Assembly (NCBI GenBank): GCA_024742305.1
Contig: JANSYQ010000008.1
Location: forward strand, 1-64,000
Source of the DNA: a bacterium
Lineage (GTDB): Bacteria; Bacteroidota; Bacteroidia; Flavobacteriales_D; Crocinitomicaceae
Length of the DNA: 64,000 nt
Direction of reading: 5' to 3'
Below the pieces are notes generated by a model. It had not been told where the DNA came from. It worked only from the letters and a program-made list of their open reading frames with translations, and made no database searches. A program made the position numbers and the translations under genes. Shown here piece after piece: positions 19,843 through 27,490 of the stretch (within the stretch, counting starts at the first letter, position 1; every line of letters starts with the position of its first letter).

Positions 19843-20643
19843 ATGTTTGCGATGAAAAAGTATCTCTATTTTTTGGGCCTTGCCACCATCCTTGTAGGAT
19901 TGAGTAGTGCGTCTACGTCCTCCGTGTCGTATCCTTACGTTAGAAACAACTCTTTTAAAACCGGAGAGAAGTTGACGTATCGAGTTACCTATGGATTTGT
20001 GGATGCTGGTGAAGCCACAGTGGAAGTAAAGTCTACCTCGAAAAAAGGACAAGGTCGGGAACTACAGCATGTTGTTGCTACAGGGAAAACACTCGGAAGC
20101 TTCAACAATGTGTACAAAGTACATGATGTATACGAAAGTTACATCGACAAAAAATCCATGATGCCTTGGTACTTTATTCGAAACGTGGATGAAGGCGGAT
20201 ATAAAATCAATCAGAATTACACCTTCAAACACCATGAAAAAAAGGTGAATAACGGAGAGAAAGATTTTAATATCTCCATGGGAATGCAAGACATGATTTC
20301 TTCCTTCTACCGGGCGCGTACGCTCAATATGAAGGGAATGACACCGGGAAAGGTGTTCTCGTTCAAGTGTTTCATGGATGACGAAATTTACGACTTGAAG
20401 ATTAAGTACAAAGGAAAAGAGAAGATTAAGATTCGAAAAGGCGAATTCCAATGCTACAAGTTCGTGCCAGTGGTACAAACAGGACGCTATTTCGAAAACG
20501 AAGAAGATGTTCAATTTTGGGTAACAGCCGATGAAAATCGCATCCCAGTTTTGATCAAAGCAAAGATACCGGTTGGTACGGTGAAGATGCACCTTATAGA
20601 ATGGAATGGTTTGAAGAATGAGTTGAGTAGTAAGGTGGATTGA
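19843..20643 (+). CDS. DUF3108 domain-containing secreted protein
   Basis: Signal peptide, FKTGEKLTYRVTYGFVDAGEATVEVKS...GKTLGSFNNVYKVHDVYESYID. Confidence 0.8.
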   Translation: MFAMKKYLYFLGLATILVGLSSASTSSVSYPYVRNNSFKTGEKLTYRVTYGFVDAGEATVEVKSTSKKGQGRELQHVVATGKTLGSFNNVYKVHDVYESYIDKKSMMPWYFIRNVDEGGYKINQNYTFKHHEKKVNNGEKDFNISMGMQDMISSFYRARTLNMKGMTPGKVFSFKCFMDDEIYDLKIKYKGKEKIKIRKGEFQCYKFVPVVQTGRYFENEEDVQFWVTADENRIPVLIKAKIPVGTVKMHLIEWNGLKNELSSKVD

Positions 20644-20721
20644 TAACCGAAATCATCCGAAAACTTCGCCGGCCACTTTGATGTCAGACTCAGAGTAAGC
20701 GCTTCGGCGAAGTAAGAAAGT

Positions 20722-20750
20722 GGGGGCGAGCAATCGTCCCCGTTTTTTTT
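20722..20750 (+). terminator. Intrinsic terminator
   Basis: gggggcgagcaatcgtccccgtttttttt. Confidence 0.8.
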
Positions 20751-20871
20751 GCAATGGTGAAAAGGGATAAGAGAGAGGTCAGAAACCCCGAGCTTCATAC
20801 TTTTCACTTCTCGCTAATAATCTTGGCGCAAAATTTGTAACTTCTTGCAGTAAAAATAAATACAACTAATT

Positions 20872-21237
20872 ATGAAAAAGATTTTGGTAGCCCTAGCGCT
20901 CGGATTGTTCTCTTTTGGAGGAAATGCACAGGTAATTGTAGACGGTGTTGATATCAACAACATGGAGGAATTGCAATACGTGGAGCTGGTGGGGCAAACG
21001 CGCTTTATCAACCTGACGAAAATCAAAGTTTTTGTGGATTACGGGCAAGATTTCTCTTGGCGCCAGCAAACAATTGAAGACAAAAGTGGTAAACGCTCAT
21101 CTTTCAACAGCATGGTAGATGCGTTAAACTTTATGTACAGCAATGGATGGGAGTTTGTGAGTAACTACCACATTGATAACGATGGTAGTTTGACGTATCA
21201 CTACATTTTACAGCGACAAGAAGGCTGGGAAGAGTAA
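20872..21237 (+). CDS. Conserved hypothetical secreted protein
   Basis: Signal peptide, 121 aa, flanked by terminators. Confidence 0.65.
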   Translation: MKKILVALALGLFSFGGNAQVIVDGVDINNMEELQYVELVGQTRFINLTKIKVFVDYGQDFSWRQQTIEDKSGKRSSFNSMVDALNFMYSNGWEFVSNYHIDNDGSLTYHYILQRQEGWEE

Positions 21238-21242
21238 TGCTT

Positions 21243-21288
21243 AAGAAGCACATCCGGCATAGCGAAAGCTTTGCTGGATGTGCTTCTT
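21243..21288. terminator. Bidirectional terminator between convergent genes
   Basis: aagaagcacatcc...ggatgtgcttctt 13-bp perfect stem. Confidence 0.8.
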
Positions 21289-23084
21289 TAATCGTTCAAT
21301 TTCAAAACTGCTAAGAATGCTTCTTGTGGAATCTCTACTTTCCCTACTTGGCGCATGCGTTTTTTACCGGCTTTCTGCTTTTCAAGGAGCTTACGTTTAC
21401 GCGTGATATCTCCCCCGTAACATTTTGCCGTAACGTCTTTTCGAAGGGCTTTGATGGTTTCACGAGCAATCACTTTGGCTCCAATCGCTGCTTGAATCGG
21501 AATTTCGAATTGCTGACGTGGAATCAATTCCTTTAGCTTGATACAAATTTTCTTTCCTAACTCGAAAGCGTTGCTTCGGTGAACAAGTGCTGAGAGTGCA
21601 TCGACTTGCTCGCCGTTGAGAAGAAGATCCATTTTGATCAAATCCGACTTTTTGTAGCCAATCGGATGGTAATCGAAAGAGGCGTATCCGCGTGAAACGG
21701 TTTTCAATCGGTCGTAGAAATCAAAGACAATTTCCCCCATAGGCATTTCAAAGCTCAACTCAACACGGTCCTGTGTCAAATACACCTGATTGGTCAACTC
21801 ACCGCGCTTTTCGATACACAAGGTCATGATTTGTCCCACATATTCTGCCTTCGTGATAACTTGCGCCTTGATATACGGCTCTTCAATCATTTCCATACCG
21901 GATGGATCGGGTAATTCCGAAGGGTTGTTTACGATGATTTCTTCATCCGGCGTTTTTTTCATGTATGCCTTGTAGGACACGTTGGGAACAGTGGTGATCA
22001 CCGTCATTCCGAATTCACGTTCCAATCGTTCTTGGATGATCTCCATGTGTAGCATTCCTAGGAATCCACAACGGAAACCAAAACCAAGTGCTGCGGATGA
22101 TTCTGGTTCAAAAACGAGGGAAGAATCGTTCAATTGCAGCTTTTCCATGGAATAGCGCAATTCTTCGTAATCTTCTGTATCTACAGGATAAATTCCCGAG
22201 AAGACCATCGGTTTTACGTCCTCAAATCCTTTAATGGCCGTTTCACATGGGTTGGCCACAGTGGTGATCGTATCTCCCACCTTAACTTCAGCTGCTTTTT
22301 TGATTCCAGAAATAATATAACCTACGTCGCCCGTATTCACTTCTTTCGTTGGGTGCAGGTCCATTTTCAACACGCCGATTTCATCTGCATGATACGTTTT
22401 ACCCGTGTTAAAGAACTTCACTTGCTCTCCTTTCTTCAACGAACCGTTCCGAACTCGGAAATAGGCAATGATTCCACGGAAGGGATTGAAGACTGAGTCA
22501 AAAATCATGGCTTGCAACGGTGCATTGGGATCTCCTTGCGGTGCTGGGACACGTTCAACTACGGCCTCCAAAATTTTGTCGACACCCAAGCCAGTTTTCC
22601 CTGATGCTGGAATAACATCATCCGGGCTACAGCCAATTAAGTCGACAATTTGGTCGGTCACTTCCTCCGGCATGGCACCGGGAAGGTCCATTTTATTTAG
22701 GATAGGGATGATTTCTAAATCGTGTTCCAAAGCGAGGTACAGGTTAGAGATGGTTTGTGCCTCAATTCCCTGTGCTGCATCAACGATGAGTAGTGCACCT
22801 TCACAAGCAGCGATAGATCGTGACACCTCATAAGAAAAATCAACGTGACCAGGGGTATCGATGAGGTTCAGCGTATATACTTCTCCATCGTGTTCGTAGG
22901 TCATTTGAATTGCGTGACTTTTGATGGTAATTCCGCGCTCTCGCTCCAGGTCCATATCGTCCAGTGCCTGATCTTGCATTTCACGATCAGAAATAGTTCC
23001 GGTGGTTTGAAGCAATCGATCTGCGAGGGTACTTTTCCCGTGATCGATGTGTGCGATAATACAAAAGTTGCGAATGTTCTTCAT
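21288..23084 (-). CDS. lepA: Translation elongation factor 4 (LepA)
   Basis: [58 protein letters not shown]. Confidence 0.97.
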   Translation of the reverse strand: MKNIRNFCIIAHIDHGKSTLADRLLQTTGTISDREMQDQALDDMDLERERGITIKSHAIQMTYEHDGEVYTLNLIDTPGHVDFSYEVSRSIAACEGALLIVDAAQGIEAQTISNLYLALEHDLEIIPILNKMDLPGAMPEEVTDQIVDLIGCSPDDVIPASGKTGLGVDKILEAVVERVPAPQGDPNAPLQAMIFDSVFNPFRGIIAYFRVRNGSLKKGEQVKFFNTGKTYHADEIGVLKMDLHPTKEVNTGDVGYIISGIKKAAEVKVGDTITTVANPCETAIKGFEDVKPMVFSGIYPVDTEDYEELRYSMEKLQLNDSSLVFEPESSAALGFGFRCGFLGMLHMEIIQERLEREFGMTVITTVPNVSYKAYMKKTPDEEIIVNNPSELPDPSGMEMIEEPYIKAQVITKAEYVGQIMTLCIEKRGELTNQVYLTQDRVELSFEMPMGEIVFDFYDRLKTVSRGYASFDYHPIGYKKSDLIKMDLLLNGEQVDALSALVHRSNAFELGKKICIKLKELIPRQQFEIPIQAAIGAKVIARETIKALRKDVTAKCYGGDITRKRKLLEKQKAGKKRMRQVGKVEIPQEAFLAVLKLND

Positions 23085-23220
23085 AAAGGGTTAATCTCGC
23101 TGTGGATACAGCGTACAAAGGTACAGGAAATAACTGAAAAGCGAGAGGAGTGAAAGTGTTTTTCAATTGTACTTTTTCAATTTTGAATAGAGCATAAAAA
23201 AAAGAACGGACATTTCGACT

Positions 23221-23334
23221 GGCATTGTAAAAAGAGAAGAGGCATCTCGGCTAGCTCGATGACCAGTGGCATTTTAAAAGAGAAGAGGCATCTCGGCTAG
23301 CTCGATGACCAATGGCATTTTAAAAGAGAAGAGG
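23221..23334. repeat. Tandem repeat, period 46-47 bp, two and a half copies
   Basis: ggcattttaaaagagaagaggcatctcggctagctcgatgaccart repeated head to tail. Confidence 0.85.
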
Positions 23335-23404
23335 AGAAACTGGCGTTCCTCCTCTTCAATACCTAAACTACTACTACTTATGAAAACTAACTTCTACTTA
23401 GTTG
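23322..23404 (-). ncRNA. Predicted sigma54-dependent sRNA, copy 1
   Basis: Predicted RNA CAACUAAGUAGAAGUUAGUUUUCAUAAGUAGUAGUAGUUUAGGU...GAAGAGGAGGAAC-GCCA-GUUUCUCCUCUUC-UCUUUU. Confidence 0.6.
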
Positions 23405-23414
23405 AAATGGATAG

Positions 23415-23430
23415 TTCAAATCCCGTGCCA
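23415..23430 (-). promoter_or_regulatory. Sigma54-like -24/-12 element, sRNA copy 1
   Basis: TGGCACG-GGAT-TTGAA on the minus strand. Confidence 0.55.
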
Positions 23431-23488
23431 AAAATTATGCGCGCATTATATTGTTGAGGTTTTGGATGTTATAGAAGAAGAAAGGGTA

Positions 23489-23601
23489 TCTCGGCATCTC
23501 GACAGGCTTGCCTTCGCGAAGCTTCTCCTCCATAGCTAGTATTATGGCGAAGGAGCTTCAGCGAAGCAATGCTCGATGATCTCAATACTCGATAACCGGA
23601 G
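23489..23601. repeat. REP-like palindromic intergenic element
   Basis: tctcggcatctcgacaggcttgcc...gcttctcctccatagctagtattatggcgaaggagcttcagcgaagcaatgctcgatga; related copy at 23938-24027. Confidence 0.65.
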
Positions 23602-23655
23602 GCATTTTAAAAAGAGAAAGGGTATTTCGGCATAGCTCAATAACCGGTGGCGTTA

Positions 23656-23740
23656 TAAAAAGAGAAAGGGAGGAACGCCAGTTCCTCCCTTTCAAAACCT
23701 AAACTACTACTACTTATGAAAACTAACTTCTACTTAGTTG
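23656..23740 (-). ncRNA. Predicted sigma54-dependent sRNA, copy 2
   Basis: Same 5' 43 nt as copy 1; terminator GAAAGGGAGGAAC-UGGC-GUUCCUCCCUUUC-UCUUUUU. Confidence 0.6.
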
Positions 23741-23750
23741 CTTGAAACAG

Positions 23751-23766
23751 TTCAAATTGTGTGCCA
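23751..23766 (-). promoter_or_regulatory. Sigma54-like -24/-12 element, sRNA copy 2
   Basis: TGGCACA-CAAT-TTGAA on the minus strand. Confidence 0.55.
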
Positions 23767-23937
23767 ATTTTTACCTGCGTTTTGCAACCGTATCGTTATG
23801 TATAGAACGAAGATAGGGACTCTTTATTATGTACGCATTGTTTTTAACTTTTTTTTAGCATGTTAATGTGTTGAGTGGTTTAAGTAGGGTATGAGCGTTG
23901 TTAAGAAGCGTTAATGAAGGTAGTTTTTATGGAACGG

Positions 23938-24027
23938 GCTTCTCAGCTCCGCTTTGCTTCGCTGAAGCTTCTCCTTCATAGCTAGTATTGTGGCTGAGGA
24001 GCTACGCGAAAGCAATGCTCGATGACC
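23938..24027. repeat. REP-like palindromic intergenic element, second copy
   Basis: gcttctcagctccgctttgcttcgctgaagcttctccttcatagctagtattgtggctgaggagc...aatgctcgatgacc. Confidence 0.65.
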
Positions 24028-24093
24028 TGAGTTGTTTATAAAAGAGAAAGGGTATCTCGGCATCTCGACAGGCTCGATGACCGGTGGAATTTT

Positions 24094-24177
24094 AAAAAGA
24101 GAAAGGGAGAAACTGGCGTTTCTCCCTTTCAAAACCTAAACTACTACTACTTATGAAAACTAACTTCTACTTAGTTG
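24094..24177 (-). ncRNA. Predicted sigma54-dependent sRNA, copy 3
   Basis: Same 5' 43 nt; terminator GAAAGGGAGAAAC-GCCA-GUUUCUCCCUUUC-UCUUUUU. Confidence 0.6.
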
Positions 24178-24187
24178 TTGAATACAG

Positions 24188-24203
24188 TTCAAATTGTGTG
24201 CCA
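24188..24203 (-). promoter_or_regulatory. Sigma54-like -24/-12 element, sRNA copy 3
   Basis: TGGCACA-CAAT-TTGAA on the minus strand. Confidence 0.55.
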
Positions 24204-24519
24204 ATTTTTTTCTGTTTCTACAACCGTATTGTTATCTATATGAACGCATGGACCTCCAAAAAATTACATGTTTGATTCGTTTTTAACATATTTTCTCAAT
24301 TGATAATCAAAAAGATAAGGTTGGAAATGATTTTGGATGAGTGGGTAACTATTTGATATTCAAGTAAATTCTTTTTCGAATCATTAATTATGCATGCACA
24401 TAAAAAATTGAAAGAAAATAGGGTTAAAATTGACGCTGATGAATGATTAGAGAAACACAGGGTTTGATGAAGAAAGGTATGTTTTTTCATTTTGGCAGTA
24501 CATTTTGTCAAAAAGCACA

Positions 24520-24552
24520 AAAAAACGCCAATGTGGCATGCACATCGACGTT
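24520..24552 (-). terminator. Intrinsic terminator of the CotH-like gene
   Basis: aacgtcgatgtg-catgc-cacattggcgtttttttt on the minus strand. Confidence 0.65.
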
Positions 24553-24595
24553 CTTATTTCTGTAAACTCCATTGTGAGTTTCTAACAAATGCGAA

Positions 24596-26035
24596 TCACG
24601 GCGTATAATTATCCGCTTCTGTCCATCTATTTGTCACGGAGGTAATCAAAGTATTAAGTGAATTTGTGAAATCCGATGAATTATTGATGTGTGTATACCC
24701 GGCAATTTCTCCTTCTGCCCCAATTACGTATGGTGAAATCAAGTTGTGATAGTACGTAAATTGCGTGGTTAATTCTGAAACATCGTACGTTGAATAAATG
24801 AAATCATCGATGTATTGATCGTATTGCGCTTTGTACACAGGATCGTCGTAAATGTATTCAATTAATGGCCATGCAACATCTCCTTGGGTTCCCGTTGGAG
24901 TAGACGATAACGAGGAAAAATTGAACTCCAACGGACCGCTGACTCCTCCAGTTTCCGCGAAGGCTTCGTTATTGTCCCATGGTATCCAAACCAATTTATC
25001 CGTGCTCGGATTGTTGTACAAATAATAATTATGCGTCATTCGACCATAAGTGTCCCAATTTTGCATGGTTGTATTTGCTGCCAAGTATTTTAAATAAAGG
25101 TCCATGTCGATGTGCTGCTCAAGCTCCGACCTCCATGCAGAAGGATTGCTGGTGCGCGTATCGGAAATCAAAGCATTAATGAGGTTCCGTGCATCGGAGT
25201 AGGAGTAATCCGATCCGGATTTCAACGGAAATTCAGTATCGTTGAAGGATGAAAGCGTAGTGCTGTTAAGATAAGCACCGTTAGCATCAGGTTTGTAGCA
25301 GTTTCCACTGGAATTACCAAAAGAACGGTTCAACATCGGGCTATCGAAAACTACCTCTATCATTGTGTAGAGCCCAAAATAGATCGGACCTTCGCCGTAA
25401 TCGACATACACACGATAGAAAGCTGTCATGGGTGCAGGCACTCCGAAATCTCGGAAGACATCCGCGGCTACTTTCTCATGCAAATACGAATTGTCTTTAA
25501 AATTACTGGACAAAGAAAGCTGTTTGAATCCGTAGAAAGATTGCCCGTTAATGTTCGGGTTTTCATTCTCGAAATGGTTTGTTTCAATACGCAAAGGCAA
25601 TTTTCCGTTTCCGCTTTGGTAGGCGAAGGTCAAACTAGAGTTGCCTTTGTAACGAAGTCCCACGTCATACCATTGTTTTCCTTCAAAGAACATTTGTGCA
25701 GGAACGTAAATGGGTGTTGCATCTACATTGGCTCCACCACCACCTCCGGGACCGCCAGGACCACCGGGGCCACCAGGACCTCCACCAGTAGAACCACCGT
25801 ACAACGATTCGATATCATCTTGCATAGCTTGCCAGTATTCTGGTTCAATCACAAAGTCGAGACGTTTTACTTCCGTTTGGCTGAAAACGACATCGTAATT
25901 TGGAGATGCATTGTGTCCGTGGGTGGCTTCGGTCCAGTCTTCTAATCCGTTACCACCGTTTATAAGTCCTTCTTTTTTACAGGCAGTGAGTGCTGTCAGC
26001 GCTCCAAGTGCCACAATTATTTTAAATGCTTTCAT
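24596..26035 (-). CDS. CotH kinase family lipoprotein with Gly/Pro-rich linker
   Basis: ALTACKKEG lipobox; YKGNSSLTFAYQSGNGKLPLRIETNHFE, LVWIPWDNNEAF; start at MKAFKIIVALG. Confidence 0.85.
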   Translation of the reverse strand: MKAFKIIVALGALTALTACKKEGLINGGNGLEDWTEATHGHNASPNYDVVFSQTEVKRLDFVIEPEYWQAMQDDIESLYGGSTGGGPGGPGGPGGPGGGGGANVDATPIYVPAQMFFEGKQWYDVGLRYKGNSSLTFAYQSGNGKLPLRIETNHFENENPNINGQSFYGFKQLSLSSNFKDNSYLHEKVAADVFRDFGVPAPMTAFYRVYVDYGEGPIYFGLYTMIEVVFDSPMLNRSFGNSSGNCYKPDANGAYLNSTTLSSFNDTEFPLKSGSDYSYSDARNLINALISDTRTSNPSAWRSELEQHIDMDLYLKYLAANTTMQNWDTYGRMTHNYYLYNNPSTDKLVWIPWDNNEAFAETGGVSGPLEFNFSSLSSTPTGTQGDVAWPLIEYIYDDPVYKAQYDQYIDDFIYSTYDVSELTTQFTYYHNLISPYVIGAEGEIAGYTHINNSSDFTNSLNTLITSVTNRWTEADNYTP

Positions 26036-26039
26036 AGGA

Positions 26040-26780
26040 TTATAGATCAAAGTTGATGTTAAGTCCAGCGATGAAGTACTGGCGCGGTGTGTTATAATAG
26101 AGCGGATACGATCCCAATTCTCGTTCATATCGGTAGAATGCACCGACATTGATTTTCTTAGTAATATCGTAGCTAGTTCCAAGGGTAAGTCGGTATTTTT
26201 CAAACCCTGAAATGCGCTGTTCATCTTCGATTACAGTTGGAACATAGTTGATACGGTTCGTTGTTTGAGCAAAAAAACCTTCGGCAGAAAAATAAGGATC
26301 GAACTTCCAGTCGCGAATATTATACTCTAGCTTGAATCGGAATCGGTATTTGTTCTCGGCATAATCATCTGTATCAGCACTTCCTAACACCCCTTGATTT
26401 TGAAATCGGAAGCGGTATCCAAATTTAAAGCGATCCAGCTTGTGCTTGTAGTTGATGTCAGAAAAGAATCTTCCTTCGCTTCTGTAGCCCGAGTTTCGAT
26501 TGTTTCGAATAAAACGATATCCGACATCTACCCGAAATCCTTTAAAGAATTTGTAACCGAGTTCTGCTTCTGTGAAGAGGTTATTGATGGAAGTGGCGTT
26601 GTCCTCGAAACGAAATTCTTGGGAGAGCCCAAATCGCATTTTATCGTCGAGGAAACTTTTCTTTAAATTGACTCCGGTCCACAATTCGAAGTCTTGGACG
26701 GTGGTAGAATCTTGTGCCTGTGCTTGAGAGAAAAAAAGCAGAAGCAAAGTTACTAGCATCGATTGCTTTACTTTACGCAT
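26040..26780 (-). CDS. DUF2490-like outer membrane protein
   Basis: Signal peptide, FELWTGVNLKKSFLDDKMRFGLSQEFRF..., beta-barrel pattern. Confidence 0.75.
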   Translation of the reverse strand: MRKVKQSMLVTLLLLFFSQAQAQDSTTVQDFELWTGVNLKKSFLDDKMRFGLSQEFRFEDNATSINNLFTEAELGYKFFKGFRVDVGYRFIRNNRNSGYRSEGRFFSDINYKHKLDRFKFGYRFRFQNQGVLGSADTDDYAENKYRFRFKLEYNIRDWKFDPYFSAEGFFAQTTNRINYVPTVIEDEQRISGFEKYRLTLGTSYDITKKINVGAFYRYERELGSYPLYYNTPRQYFIAGLNINFDL

Positions 26781-27009
26781 AGTAAGAGTTATTAAAAGTT
26801 CGTTATTTGATTGAGTAACCCTTTCTTTTGAAAACTTGCGGTGCGGTCTACTTTTTTTTGAAATTATTCATTGGTAACTGCCATTTGCTGACTATATAAA
26901 GGGTTTTATCCCGATCCAGTAAATTGAAATTTTATTTTATTTAATTTCATTGCGCTTGTTCAAAAAGGAATGAGTAGACATATATTTATCAACCTATTAA
27001 ACACTACTT

Positions 27010-27474
27010 ATGATCAAAAAATCACTGGTATTGTGTTTGGTTTTAACCTCTTCTACTGGATTTAGTCAAACAGTGGTGGCTACACAAGGAGACCACTATG
27101 AGAACGCGAATGGATCAATTTCGTTCACAGTAGGAGAAGTTGTCATCAACACAGGAACTGATGGTAGTAACGACCTCACACAGGGGTTTCACCAAACAAA
27201 TTGGAATTTTGTTGGTTTGGATGACTACGCAGCTGACTACACGGCTTCGGTTTATCCCAATCCTTCCTCCGATGTACTCAACATCGAAGTTTCGAGCTTC
27301 GAAAATGTGCAGTACGCCATGTACGATGCATCGGGTCGACTGGTTCTATCGGGGACACTTTCAGATGTGCTTACTTCGCTTCAGGTAGGAGCCTTGGAAC
27401 CGGGAAGCTACAATCTGACGCTTTCGGATGGAGAACAAAACCAACTCAAAAATTTTAAACTAATCAAACACTAA
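27010..27474 (+). CDS. T9SS type A sorting domain-containing protein
   Basis: Signal peptide; VYPNPSSDVLNIEVSS...YAMYDASGRLVLSG...GSYNLTLSDGEQNQLKNFKLIKH. Confidence 0.85.
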   Translation: MIKKSLVLCLVLTSSTGFSQTVVATQGDHYENANGSISFTVGEVVINTGTDGSNDLTQGFHQTNWNFVGLDDYAADYTASVYPNPSSDVLNIEVSSFENVQYAMYDASGRLVLSGTLSDVLTSLQVGALEPGSYNLTLSDGEQNQLKNFKLIKH

Positions 27475-27490
27475 TCAAAACAGAATTAAC

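Noticed and set aside
23380-23456. Mini-ORFs MKTNFYLV... on the plus strand of the three repeat units
   Set aside because: Only the first 8 codons are conserved; the reading frames diverge and stop at different points (25, 9 and ~40 aa). Promoter and terminator polarity favour a minus-strand RNA.
23221-24203. CRISPR array
   Set aside because: Three long units with conserved promoters and terminators, irregular spacing, no short identical repeats with unique spacers, no cas genes.
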